A DNA stretch of 64,000 nucleotides from Schaalia sp. JY-X169 (GTDB taxonomy: Bacteria > Actinomycetota > Actinomycetes > Actinomycetales > Actinomycetaceae). Shown piece after piece: positions 33,567 through 41,002 of the stretch. The stretch spans positions 124,001 through 188,000 of the forward strand of contig NZ_CP059675.1 of the NCBI RefSeq assembly GCF_014069575.1, given 5' to 3'. The position numbers and the translations under genes were made by a program. The stretch's first letter is position 1, and every line of letters begins with the position of its first letter. The notes beneath the pieces were generated by a model, which saw nothing but the letters and a program-made list of their open reading frames with translations, made no database searches and was not told the origin of the DNA.

Positions 33567-34451
33567 ATGGCTGATCTCGAAGGTAACATCGACGCGAAGA
33601 ACTTCAACACCGACGTTCCCGCATCTGAATTTGGATTCTACGTAAAAGGTGCAGGAAACCTGGATTACGGCATGAAGCGCCGTCTCTCCAGGATCTTCCG
33701 CCCGGACGGTCGCACCGTAATGCTCGCATTTGACCACGGGTACTTCCAGGGCCCGACGCGGGGCTTGGAGCGTCTGGATCTCAATATCGCCCCCTTGGCG
33801 AAGTATGCTGACGCTCTGATGGGAACACGCGGAGCTTTCCGCACCAGCTTCCCGGCAGACGGCACACAGTCACTGGTTGTCCGTGCTTCCGGCGGCCCCT
33901 CAATTCTCAAGGATCTTTCGGATGAACGGATCGCCATGGACATGCAGGATGCCGCGCGCATCGATGCATCCGCGGTGGCGATCCAGGTTTTCGTTGGAGG
34001 AGAGAAGGAGACGCAGTCGGTTCACAACATGACCCAGATGGTCGATGCTGGCCTGAACTACGGCATTCCCGTCCTCGGCGTCACGGCTGTTGGTCGTGAC
34101 TTGGTACGGAACTCGCGTTACCTTGGTCTTGCCACTCGCATCATTGCTGAGTTGGGTGCGCAGATGGTGAAGACGTACTACTGCGAAGAAGACTTTGAGG
34201 ACGTTGTTTCCGGCTGCCCTGTGCCGATCATCGTTGCCGGAGGGAAGAAGCTGGAAGCAAAGGACGCCCTCGACATGGCTTCTAAGTCAGTGGCGGCTGG
34301 AGCTGCCGGACTAGACATGGGCAGGAACATTTTCCAGAGGGTCAGTCCTGCCGCAATGATTCAGGCGGTTGGCGCAATCGTGCACGACGGCGCGACAACG
34401 GATGCCGCCTACGAGATGTACCTGGACCTGTCCGGTGGAGCAAACGACTGA
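33567..34451 (+). CDS. lsrF: LsrF, phospho-AI-2 thiolase/aldolase-fold enzyme
   Basis: A 294-residue class I aldolase-fold enzyme. In E. coli LsrF transfers the acetyl group of 3-hydroxy-2,4-pentadione-5-phosphate to CoA, giving DHAP and acetyl-CoA. The match is strong: LDYGMKRRLSRIF, TVMLAFDHGYFQGPTRGLER, DLNIAPLAKYADALM, RYLGLATRIIAELGAQMVKT, CPVPIIVAGGKKLEAKDALD, GLDMGRNIFQ. Lys202 in MVKTYY aligns with the catalytic Lys203 of E. coli. It sits 8 bp after the cupin. Confidence 0.96.
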   Translation: MADLEGNIDAKNFNTDVPASEFGFYVKGAGNLDYGMKRRLSRIFRPDGRTVMLAFDHGYFQGPTRGLERLDLNIAPLAKYADALMGTRGAFRTSFPADGTQSLVVRASGGPSILKDLSDERIAMDMQDAARIDASAVAIQVFVGGEKETQSVHNMTQMVDAGLNYGIPVLGVTAVGRDLVRNSRYLGLATRIIAELGAQMVKTYYCEEDFEDVVSGCPVPIIVAGGKKLEAKDALDMASKSVAAGAAGLDMGRNIFQRVSPAAMIQAVGAIVHDGATTDAAYEMYLDLSGGAND

Positions 34452-34470
34452 GAATAAGGTACGGGTTCAC

Positions 34471-35019
34471 GTGAAAAAGATTCTGTTGATCACAGGTGAT
34501 GGTGGCGAGGAGCTGGAAGTCTACTATCCCTTAGAACGCATGCGCGAAGAGGGCATTCAGGTCGTCGTGGCATCGACACGGCCGAAGAGATTGGCGCTCA
34601 AAGTTCATGAGGTAGTTAATGGGGAAGACACCTATTCGGAGAGCCCGGGGAGGAGCATCCAGGCCACGCTTGGGTTCGAGGACGTGGACGTCTCTGACTA
34701 CGTAGGCGTCATCATTCCCGGGGGGCGCGCCCCCGAGTACTTGCGGCGCAATCCTCAGGTCATCAGGATTGTTCAAGAGGCTCACGAGGACGGATTACCT
34801 ATCGCAGCCGTGTGCCATGGGCCGATGATCCTGGCTGAGGCTGGTCTTCTAAGGAACCGCAGCTGCACCGCGGTGGAAGACATTATCCCCGAGGTCGAGG
34901 GAGCAGGTGGGCAGTGGGTCGCTGACAGAGTAGCCAGTGATGGTCAGATCGTGACGGCCCAAACGTGGGAAGACTGTGGTCCCTGGATGGCAGAGTATGT
35001 TTCCCTGCTGAGAAAGTAG
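34471..35019 (+). CDS. DJ-1/PfpI-family protein ending the AI-2 operon
   Basis: A 182-residue flavodoxin-like DJ-1/PfpI protein. The nucleophile-elbow Cys is in IAAVCHGPMILAEAG, the conserved N-terminal Glu in DGGEELEVYYPLERM, and VIIPGGRAPEYLRRNP is diagnostic. Members include glyoxalase-III-like enzymes that act on dicarbonyls, deglycases and chaperones. DPD and its phosphate are reactive dicarbonyl-type sugars, so protection or side-product removal is plausible here. The start is GTG 34471, 19 bp after lsrF, with only a weak AAGG upstream; the frame is open further into lsrF. A strong hairpin follows. Confidence 0.88.
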   Translation: MKKILLITGDGGEELEVYYPLERMREEGIQVVVASTRPKRLALKVHEVVNGEDTYSESPGRSIQATLGFEDVDVSDYVGVIIPGGRAPEYLRRNPQVIRIVQEAHEDGLPIAAVCHGPMILAEAGLLRNRSCTAVEDIIPEVEGAGGQWVADRVASDGQIVTAQTWEDCGPWMAEYVSLLRK

Positions 35020-35032
35020 TAGGGGTAGAGAC

Positions 35033-35069
35033 CAGTGGGGGCGAGTTTGAAGAAAGCTCGCTCCCACTG
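35033..35069 (+). terminator. Hairpin terminator of the AI-2 operon
   Basis: CAGTGGGGGCGAG-TTT pairs with AAAGCTCGCTCCCACTG around a 4-nt loop, with one bulge and one mismatch. It lies 13 bp after the last gene. The downstream stretch (ATTCAATT) is A/T-rich rather than a pure U-run. Confidence 0.75.
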
Positions 35070-35086
35070 ATTCAATTCAGTAGGCC

Positions 35087-36097
35087 TTACGTTATGGGGC
35101 GGCGCCTTGACCCCCACAGGTACGTAATCAGCGCGACAACAAGGGCAAGAACCGAGACTATCAGCGCTATGCCAGCGACTTGTTGAAGGGACGCGATGAG
35201 GGGCGCGGTCAGCATTCCCCAAACCTGCTCGGATAGTGCCACCGCGTTCTGATCGGTAAGAACTCGAATGTGTTCGAGGCCGAATGCCGGTAGTTTCCAC
35301 CACACGAACGCCGTGGTGACAAAGGCCATCAGCCCCGAGACCCCCACTATGAGCAGCCTCCGCGGTGCGAGCCCCACGGCGAGCACCAAAGAGGCGATTG
35401 CTACGGCCAAAATCCACACGTCTGCATTCTCTGCCAGTGCGTAGTACCTCTGCAGGGTAGGCAAGTCGGCGAGCTCCACGATCGGCACTTCAGCCTCGAT
35501 TTGAGGGATTAGTCTTGCCCACCATTGGCCCTGGTCTGTGAGTGTCTGCTTGAGGACTTCGGCGAGGGGACCGATCTGAATTGTGAGGACAGCCTCGCCG
35601 GACTCCCCAAGGGCTGGTGGAACAGCCCCGGAAAGTGTGCCGACAAGTTCGCTGTGCACTTCTCGTAGCCCCGTTTTCCACAGTGGTGGAAAGAGGTCAG
35701 ACTGCAGGAACGTCCTCGTCTGTTCCTCCGTGATGGTGTAAACCTGCTGGTCCAGATTGGTGGTGAACTCTTCTACAGACTGGGAGAGGTTGGTGCCAAA
35801 AGGCAGCATGTCCAGGAAGCTCGCGGTCCCGCTGGCCAGCCCCTCCACGGTGGACACCGAGACGCTCTCACTAACCGCGGAAGAGACTTGGTCGGCAGCG
35901 CTTTGCGCAATCAGTGTGTGGAACTGCGGGCTTGCCGACAGGGGATGAAGAGTTTCCACAAACTCCGCAGTGTTGAGAACATCGTTCTTCATCCACGAAG
36001 CCGCAAGTAGGGCTGGCACGCACATCGCAGCAATGGCCGCGAAAAGAAGAGCTCCCACCCAACGAATGACACTGACCCAAGTCCTTGTTTTCTCCAT
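35087..36097 (-). CDS. Hypothetical membrane protein with large extracytoplasmic domain
   Basis: A 336-residue protein not recognised. One N-terminal helix (VIRWVGALLFAAIAAMCVPA), an extracytoplasmic region of about 190 residues rich in Ser/Thr/Glu, then three C-terminal helices starting near residues 228, 252 and 305. The outer region has repeated-looking amphipathic segments (FVETLHPLSASPQFHTLIAQ; DQQVYTITEEQTRTFLQSDL). It is transcribed toward the AI-2 operon end, converging on the 35033 hairpin. Similar N-TM/large-loop/3-TM proteins occur in actinobacteria with unknown function. Confidence 0.75.
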   Translation of the reverse strand: MEKTRTWVSVIRWVGALLFAAIAAMCVPALLAASWMKNDVLNTAEFVETLHPLSASPQFHTLIAQSAADQVSSAVSESVSVSTVEGLASGTASFLDMLPFGTNLSQSVEEFTTNLDQQVYTITEEQTRTFLQSDLFPPLWKTGLREVHSELVGTLSGAVPPALGESGEAVLTIQIGPLAEVLKQTLTDQGQWWARLIPQIEAEVPIVELADLPTLQRYYALAENADVWILAVAIASLVLAVGLAPRRLLIVGVSGLMAFVTTAFVWWKLPAFGLEHIRVLTDQNAVALSEQVWGMLTAPLIASLQQVAGIALIVSVLALVVALITYLWGSRRRPIT

Positions 36098-36184
36098 GCC
36101 GCTCCCTTGAAAGTTTGTGAACTACGCACAGATTGGGCCGCCAAGTGGTCCCAGTACAGTGTAAACAAGTATTATGGGATCGCT

Positions 36185-36276
36185 GGAGACGTCGCATAGC
36201 CAGGTCGAGTGCGCCTCCCTGCTAAGGAGGTAGGGGTTCACGCCCCTCGAGGGTTCAAATCCCTCCGTCTCCGCCA
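36185..36276 (+). tRNA. tRNA-Ser(GCU)
   Basis: Acceptor GGAGACG / CGTCTCC, discriminator G, CCA encoded at 36274-36276. Anticodon arm CCTCCCT-GCT-AAGGAGG gives GCU, which reads AGC/AGU codons. A long variable arm (TAGGGGTTCACGCCCCTCGA) marks a class II serine tRNA. Confidence 0.97.
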
Positions 36277-36282
36277 GCGTGA

Positions 36283-36322
36283 AGTCCCGGGTCATCGTTC
36301 CGACGGTGGCCCGGGACTCTTG
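36283..36322. terminator. Hairpin between tRNA-Ser and convergent HAD gene
   Basis: AGTCCCGGG (36283-36291) pairs perfectly with CCCGGGACT (36310-36318), followed by CTTGCT. It can serve the tRNA and, from the other strand, the HAD gene whose stop is at 36323. Confidence 0.75.
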
Positions 36323-37159
36323 CTATCCGATCAGACCCAGGGTGTGGAAGGCCTTTGCCAGGCCGCCCTCGTCAATGTGGTCGGCAACAAGGTCAGCGCG
36401 TTCTTTGAGAACCTGCGCCCCATTTCCCATGGCAACCCCGGTCCCCACGTACTCGATGAGTTCGAGGTCGGGTTCCGCATCCCCGAATGCGATCATTTGC
36501 TCCCTGCTGATTCCGCGATGCTGCGCGAGCGCATCGACACCCACTGCCTTGTGGATTCCGATCTGACCGAACTCACCGAACTCCTGCTTCTTCCCGGAGG
36601 CAGTCCAAGTGGAGATCCGAGCATCTCCCTCAAACTCGCGTCCAAGGATGTCGAGGTCGACCGGGTGAGACAGTGCAAAGCTGATCTTGTTGACGTCGTC
36701 GTGGCCCCGGCCGGTGTCATACACCGCGGCCGCCATGGCTTCCTCCCATAGCTCCCTCATGTTTGGGTTGTCGGTGCCCACTGCGAGGACGGCCATGTCC
36801 GTGAGGTTATCCGTGGCAAACAGTCCTGAGTTGCACTCCAAGTAGTATCCCAAGCCCTGCGCGTCCAACCACTCAATCGCGCGCTCAACAACTTCGGGGT
36901 CCATCACTTGACGGTGGATTACTTCGCCCTCGTCCTCGACGTAGGCACCATTGCCCAGAATCAAGCCATCAATGCCCAGATCCCAGAGGAACTCGTAGAT
37001 CTCCGCTTTCGCGCGTCCCGTACACAGGTAGATGCGGTGTCCGTTTGCCCGTGCCTGGGATATGGCATCCGAGGCCGACTGGGGAATTTGCAGGTTGTAG
37101 TTGACTACAGTGCCATCAATATCCAGCAGAATCACGCTGGGTTCACGCAGTTCAGTCAT
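36323..37159 (-). CDS. HAD-superfamily (Cof-type) phosphatase
   Basis: A 278-residue HAD IIB hydrolase: motif I VILLDIDGTVVNYN, motif II CTGRAKAEIYEF, the conserved Lys in the SGKKQEFGEFGQIGIHKAVG segment, and motif IV IAFGDAEPDLELIEYVGTG. The C2 cap spans residues ~90-190. It is a second, distinct Cof-type phosphatase in the window and shares little with the one at 22452 beyond the motifs. Note DAEPD where most relatives have DxxND. It stands alone between two tRNA genes. Confidence 0.88.
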   Translation of the reverse strand: MTELREPSVILLDIDGTVVNYNLQIPQSASDAISQARANGHRIYLCTGRAKAEIYEFLWDLGIDGLILGNGAYVEDEGEVIHRQVMDPEVVERAIEWLDAQGLGYYLECNSGLFATDNLTDMAVLAVGTDNPNMRELWEEAMAAAVYDTGRGHDDVNKISFALSHPVDLDILGREFEGDARISTWTASGKKQEFGEFGQIGIHKAVGVDALAQHRGISREQMIAFGDAEPDLELIEYVGTGVAMGNGAQVLKERADLVADHIDEGGLAKAFHTLGLIG

Positions 37160-37275
37160 GGGGTCTCTCTCAAGTGGGGTAGTGCCTCTTCGATCCTCTC
37201 ACATTCACCAGCGGCCCTTGCTGACTGCCGAGAGGTGTGGAAAGTGTGATGTGAGAGGCGTCGTGCCCAACAAAG

Positions 37276-37305
37276 TTGTGTTGGCGCGGGCTGTGTCCCT
37301 ATACT
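37276..37305 (+). promoter_or_regulatory. Promoter of tRNA-Arg(ACG)
   Basis: TTGTGT (37276-37281), 18-bp spacer, TATACT (37300-37305). The tRNA starts 21 bp after the -10. The -10 is a close match to consensus. Confidence 0.65.
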
Positions 37306-37325
37306 TTCGGAGGTAACACAACCAA

Positions 37326-37398
37326 GCGCCTGTGGCTCAATGGATAGAGCATCTGACTACGGATCAGAAGGTTGGGGGTTCGAGTCCCTTCAGGCGCA
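37326..37398 (+). tRNA. tRNA-Arg(ACG)
   Basis: Acceptor GCGCCTG / CAGGCGC with A discriminator; CCA is not encoded (CAG follows). Anticodon arm TCTGA-CTACGGA-TCAGA gives ACG, whose A34 is the substrate of the TadA deaminase encoded at 48700. Confidence 0.97.
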
Positions 37399-37402
37399 CA
37401 GT

Positions 37403-37437
37403 ATCCCCGCCGGTGCGACCCACCGAGCGGGGATTCT
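37403..37437 (+). terminator. Terminator after tRNA-Arg
   Basis: ATCCCCGCCGGTG pairs with CACCG-A-GCGGGGAT (13 bp, one bulge) around CGACC, followed by TCTTCT. It also lies just past the convergent TetR gene. Confidence 0.85.
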
Positions 37438-37448
37438 TCTATCCCCAC

Positions 37449-38036
37449 TCACTTTGGGACACCGGTGCGAGGCTTCGAGCCGCCCTCGGAAAACCTCTCC
37501 AGAGATTGCCGGACGGTTCCGTGGAGTATTTTCTCAATGTTTGCAACCAGGATTCCAGGATCCTCTTTCTGCCTCATCGAAACCCAGCGCAGAAAGTGTC
37601 CGAGGACGGTCGCAGCGTAGTGGTCGACAACGAACTGGCGGTCTTCAGGGGTGAGGACGAGGTCGCCCTCCAGCTCAGTGACGATGGCTTCCATCATGTT
37701 GCGGAACTGCTCAAGGAAGAATGCGTCCCTCTCCCGGTGCCCCAGGGAGTTCAGAACTGCTTTGGCCTGTTCGAAGTTGTCCTGCAGATACTGGAGAAGT
37801 GTCCGGTAGCCTTTAGCCCACTCTGAGTAGGAGGCATGCTCCATGATGTGGTTGGCGACCTCTTGCTCAAACACCCACACTGCGAGGTCGTAAACATCCG
37901 CGTAGTGATAGTAAAAGGTTTGCCGAGTTATACCTGCCTGCGCAGTGAGGCCAGAGACAGTTACCTTGTCTAGAGGTGTGGTGCGCAGCTGGTCTTTGAG
38001 GGCTGCGGAAAGTAGCTGCCTGGTCGTAGACGCCAT
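37449..38036 (-). CDS. TetR-family regulator (DhaS-like)
   Basis: A 195-residue repressor with an N-terminal helix-turn-helix (VSGLTAQAGITRQTFYYHYA) and a DhaS-type C-terminal domain (VLNSLGHRERDAFFLEQFRN, then RWVSMRQKEDPGILVANIEK). Start ATG 38036 follows GGGAG at 5 nt; a longer frame to 38090 lacks such a site. It is divergent from the DUF5692 gene, 224 bp away, and probably regulates it. The GLTAQAGITRQTFYYHY wording is characteristic of regulators in the DhaS/TetR_C_8 group. Confidence 0.9.
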   Translation of the reverse strand: MASTTRQLLSAALKDQLRTTPLDKVTVSGLTAQAGITRQTFYYHYADVYDLAVWVFEQEVANHIMEHASYSEWAKGYRTLLQYLQDNFEQAKAVLNSLGHRERDAFFLEQFRNMMEAIVTELEGDLVLTPEDRQFVVDHYAATVLGHFLRWVSMRQKEDPGILVANIEKILHGTVRQSLERFSEGGSKPRTGVPK

Positions 38037-38133
38037 TGCCACTCCCGTACTCCCGTTGCTAGCAACCTGTGGGACCCAAGTCCCCAACACTGCTGGCTGC
38101 TACCGGGCGGTTCCTGTCATTTTCTTGTAAACA

Positions 38134-38160
38134 CGACACTTGTCGAGTTCTGTCTATACC
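38134..38160. promoter_or_regulatory. Candidate TetR operator and promoter upstream of DUF5692 gene
   Basis: CGACA-CT-TGTCG (38134-38145) is a 5-2-5 dyad, followed by the -10-like TATACC at 38155-38160. It lies between the divergent TetR and DUF5692 genes. The -35 is not convincing. Confidence 0.45.
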
Positions 38161-38260
38161 TTGTGTGCTGGTACAGATTCTAGCCTGTTGAGAGTAAGCG
38201 ACGGCGAGGCGGCCTGGCGGCAGATGCGCCGTGAACTTCTCAATTGGTAGGAGACCCAAC

Positions 38261-39244
38261 GTGTTCTTGTATGAATCCATCCCTTGGTATTCGTGGGTGA
38301 TGTGGTTTGTCGTCCTCGGAGCCCTTATTGGGCTCAATGAGGTGACCCGTCGCTGGAAGTGGGGCGGCATCTCATTCTTCATTATCCTTCCCATCATCCT
38401 CACCTTGTTTGTCTGGCCGACAACAGCGGGTGGAGATTCGTCAACCGGTACCTGGTTCCATTGGGTCAAGGTTTACTCGGCTCTAGCGGGATGCCTCGGT
38501 TTCATGGCGATCCGCTACTTCCCGAAGGTTGCCAAGATCAAGTGGGTGCTGATCTTTCCAGCCGCAATCCTGGCCATCAACATCTTGGAGGCTTGCATCC
38601 GTGACTTCCAGGTCGGAGCAATGGGCGCCGACGGCATTGTCGATGGCGTCTACATGCTGTCCGGCCCTTGGAACTGGATGAATGGTGTAGCGGGCCTTAT
38701 CAACCTGATTACCATTTGTGGTTGGTTCGGCATCTTTGTTTCACGCGACAAGTCAAAGGACATGATTTGGCCAGACATGCTGTGGTTCTGGATCATCGCC
38801 TACGACCTGTGGAACTTCGCGTACGTGTACAACTGCGTTGGAGACCATTCGTTCTACGCCGGTGCTGCACTGCTGATTGGATGCACCATCCCTGCGTTCT
38901 TCATCAAGAAGGGTGCGTGGCTGCAACACCGCGCTCACACCCTGGCGTTGTGGATGATGTTCACAATGGCGGTGCCGATGTTCGTTACGGACTCCATGTT
39001 CGCAGTGAACAGTTCACGCAGCGCAACGGCACTGTTCGTGGTTTCCGCCCTGGCTCTTGCTGCTAATATCGCCGTGCTTGTCTTCCAGATCTACACGATC
39101 GCCAAGCGTCGCCTCAACCCGTTGACGGACCAGCTCTACACCTGGCTGCCGCAGTACAAGGCTGTCGTCGCTGCCAACATCAGCCCCGACGCTCAGGACA
39201 GCGACGTTCACGAGGAGGTAGTCGAGCTTAAAAAGCTCGTCTGA
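38261..39244 (+). CDS. DUF5692-family polytopic membrane protein
   Basis: A 327-residue protein with about nine membrane helices, unusually rich in Trp (WYSWVMWFVVLGALIGLNEV; GPWNWMNGVAGLI; MLWFWIIAYDLWNFAYVYNC). It matches the DUF5692 family as I remember it, whose function is unknown. Start GTG 38261 follows AGGAG at 7 nt; an upstream ATG at 38231 lacks an SD. It often appears beside TetR regulators in anaerobic actinobacteria, as here, which suggests an inducible transporter or membrane enzyme. Confidence 0.8.
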   Translation: MFLYESIPWYSWVMWFVVLGALIGLNEVTRRWKWGGISFFIILPIILTLFVWPTTAGGDSSTGTWFHWVKVYSALAGCLGFMAIRYFPKVAKIKWVLIFPAAILAINILEACIRDFQVGAMGADGIVDGVYMLSGPWNWMNGVAGLINLITICGWFGIFVSRDKSKDMIWPDMLWFWIIAYDLWNFAYVYNCVGDHSFYAGAALLIGCTIPAFFIKKGAWLQHRAHTLALWMMFTMAVPMFVTDSMFAVNSSRSATALFVVSALALAANIAVLVFQIYTIAKRRLNPLTDQLYTWLPQYKAVVAANISPDAQDSDVHEEVVELKKLV

Positions 39245-39285
39245 CAGACATAAGTCTCGGCGCCGGTACAAACCCGGTCAACTCG

Positions 39286-39365
39286 CGAAATGCATACGTG
39301 GGGAGCAAGTGTGCTCCTGGGGTCCATACCCCAGGAGAACATCGGTTCCCCACGTATGCATTTCG
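39286..39365. repeat. Nested perfect palindrome (19-bp outer arms, 10-bp inner arms)
   Basis: The outer arms 39286-39304 and 39347-39365 (CGAAATGCATACGTGGGGA and its complement) match at all 19 positions. Inside, CTCCTGGGGT (39314-39323) and ACCCCAGGAG (39328-39337) form a perfect 10-bp hairpin with loop CCAT. It lies 42 bp after the DUF5692 stop and about 170 bp before the sugar-transporter start. The 292-bp gap has no supported gene. It could be a terminator, a cruciform or a small mobile element. Confidence 0.9.
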
Positions 39366-39410
39366 TCACCATGATCAGTGGCCCCGTCGGCGGGTCTGGA
39401 CGGCCCGTTG

Positions 39411-39471
39411 CCAAACCGCAACCTTAGGTTTTACGCAAATGGTTGCGCTCCCACGACAAGTTTGGTTTAGT
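39411..39471 (+). promoter_or_regulatory. Promoter and inverted-repeat operator of the sugar ABC operon
   Basis: CGCAACC (39417-39423) faces GGTTGCG (39441-39447), and the inner CGCAA-ATGG-TTGCG (39434-39447) is a smaller dyad. TTGCGC (39443-39448) and TTTAGT (39466-39471), 17 bp apart, form a possible promoter whose -35 lies in the dyad. The binding regulator is not identified; no LacI-family gene is adjacent. Confidence 0.5.
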
Positions 39472-39536
39472 GTTCCTCAGGTCACGCACAATTCTGAAGG
39501 CGATGGCTACCTGTACAACGAGGTAACGGAGGAACA

Positions 39537-40934
39537 ATGAAAGTAACAAGTAAGCGCTTTGCAGGCGTTGCGGGAATCGCGGCAGCGTCAGCGCTGGTGC
39601 TCTCCGCGTGTAGTGGCGGCGGCGAAATCGGTGGTGACACCGGTGGAGGAGCCGAGAGTGGGGATGCAGGTGGTGGGACAGCCGCAGAAGGTTGCGAGGA
39701 TTTTGAGCAGTACGGAAGCTTCCCCGGAACGACCGTGAGCCTGTTCTCGTCAATTCGTGACTCTGAGGCTGACGACCTTCAGGCCACATTCGACAAGTTC
39801 ACAGAATGCACGGGCATCACAGTTCAGCACAACGGTGTTGGCGAGTTTGAGCAGCAGCTGGTGGTGCAGGTTGAAGGTAACAATGCGCCCGACCTCGCGA
39901 TCATTCCGCAGCCTGGCCTCCTGAAGCGCATGGTTGCCACCGGCAAGGTGCAGCCCGCCGATGAAGCCACAACTGCCAAAGTTGACGAAGGTTGGTCGCC
40001 TGAATGGAAGACGTATGGCACCGTTGACGACACCTTCTACGCTGCACCGATGCTCGCTTCCGTCAAGTCCTTCGTTTGGTACTCCCCGTCTGCATTTGAA
40101 GAGCACGGCTACGAGGTTCCTAAGACTCTCGATGAGATGATGGCGCTTACCGAAAAGATTGCTGCTGACACCGCTGGTGATGGCGCAACCAAGCCATGGT
40201 GTGCAGGTATTGAATCCGGTGGTGCTACGGGTTGGCCGGCAACTGACTGGATTGAGGACTTCGTCCTCCGCGTCGCAGGGCCGGATGCCTACGACCAGTG
40301 GGTTACCAATGAAATTCCATTCAATGCTCCCGAGATTCTCGAATCCACCAATGCTGTTGGTGACTACCTGCTCAACGACGCCTTCGTAAATGGCGGTATT
40401 GGTGACTCCCGCTCGATCGCTACGACCTCCTTCAACGATGGTGGCCTGCCGATCCTCGACAACCAGTGCTACATGTACCGCATGGCTTCCTTCTACGAAG
40501 CACAGTGGCCAGAAGGCACAACAGTTGCCCCCGACGGTGACGTGTTTGCCTTCTACCTACCTGCTGAGACCGAGGATGAAGCTCCTCTTCTGGTAGCCGG
40601 TGAGTTCGTGGCTCGCTTTGCTGACACCCCGGAAGCCGCAGCAGTCCAGGACTTCATGGCCTCTGGAACGTTTGCCAACACCCGTGTTGAACTGGGTGGC
40701 GTGACTTCTGCAAACAAGTTCGTTGACCCGGCTTTGGCGTCCTCGGATATCCTGCGTCTCGCAATCGAACTGCTGCAGGATCCGAACTCAGTTGCTCGCT
40801 TCGACGGTTCTGACATGATGCCTTCTGAGGTTGGTGCGGGTTCATTCTGGACCGGTACGACACAGTGGATTGACGGTCAGATCGATGCGGAAACGATGCT
40901 AACCAACATCCAGGATTCCTGGCCCAAGGGCTGA
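39537..40934 (+). CDS. Sugar ABC transporter substrate-binding lipoprotein (CUT1, AglE-like)
   Basis: A 465-residue lipoprotein: signal ending ALVLSAC, then a Gly/Asp-rich linker and a type-I extracellular solute-binding domain (SBP_bac_1). Segments such as DLQATFDKFTECTGITVQHN, DLAIIPQPGLLKRMV and PWCAGIESGGATGWPATDWI resemble alpha-glucoside/trehalose binding proteins (AglE/ThuE type). SD GGAGG precedes ATG 39537. First gene of a three-gene operon with two permeases; no ATPase is encoded, as usual for CUT1 systems that share an MsmK/UgpC-type ATPase encoded elsewhere. Confidence 0.88.
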   Translation: MKVTSKRFAGVAGIAAASALVLSACSGGGEIGGDTGGGAESGDAGGGTAAEGCEDFEQYGSFPGTTVSLFSSIRDSEADDLQATFDKFTECTGITVQHNGVGEFEQQLVVQVEGNNAPDLAIIPQPGLLKRMVATGKVQPADEATTAKVDEGWSPEWKTYGTVDDTFYAAPMLASVKSFVWYSPSAFEEHGYEVPKTLDEMMALTEKIAADTAGDGATKPWCAGIESGGATGWPATDWIEDFVLRVAGPDAYDQWVTNEIPFNAPEILESTNAVGDYLLNDAFVNGGIGDSRSIATTSFNDGGLPILDNQCYMYRMASFYEAQWPEGTTVAPDGDVFAFYLPAETEDEAPLLVAGEFVARFADTPEAAAVQDFMASGTFANTRVELGGVTSANKFVDPALASSDILRLAIELLQDPNSVARFDGSDMMPSEVGAGSFWTGTTQWIDGQIDAETMLTNIQDSWPKG

Positions 40935-40958
40935 TCTAGCGACAGTCTTGGTGAAGAT

Positions 40959-40987
40959 AGCGCGGGGTCCGAAGCGGGCCCCGCGCT
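40959..40987 (+). other. Stem-loop between binding protein and permease genes
   Basis: AGCGCGGGGTCCG pairs with CGGGCCCCGCGCT (13 bp, one G-U) with loop AAG. As with lsrB, it probably stabilises the upstream binding-protein mRNA relative to the permeases. Confidence 0.8.
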
Positions 40988-41002
40988 ACAAATCTTAGGA
41001 AT

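Noticed and set aside
34471-35019. Intracellular protease (PfpI) as the function of the DJ-1 protein
   Set aside because: The fold and the Cys are shared, but protease activity is not typical for most members, and the context favours carbonyl chemistry.
24938-36276. The whole lsr segment as a genomic island bounded by the two serine tRNAs
   Set aside because: The two tRNAs differ in sequence, no integrase is present, and the only exact repeat is on the upstream side; transfer remains possible but is not shown.
39286-39365. Simple intrinsic terminator
   Set aside because: No T-run on either side, and two nested perfect stems are more than termination needs; kept as an open element.
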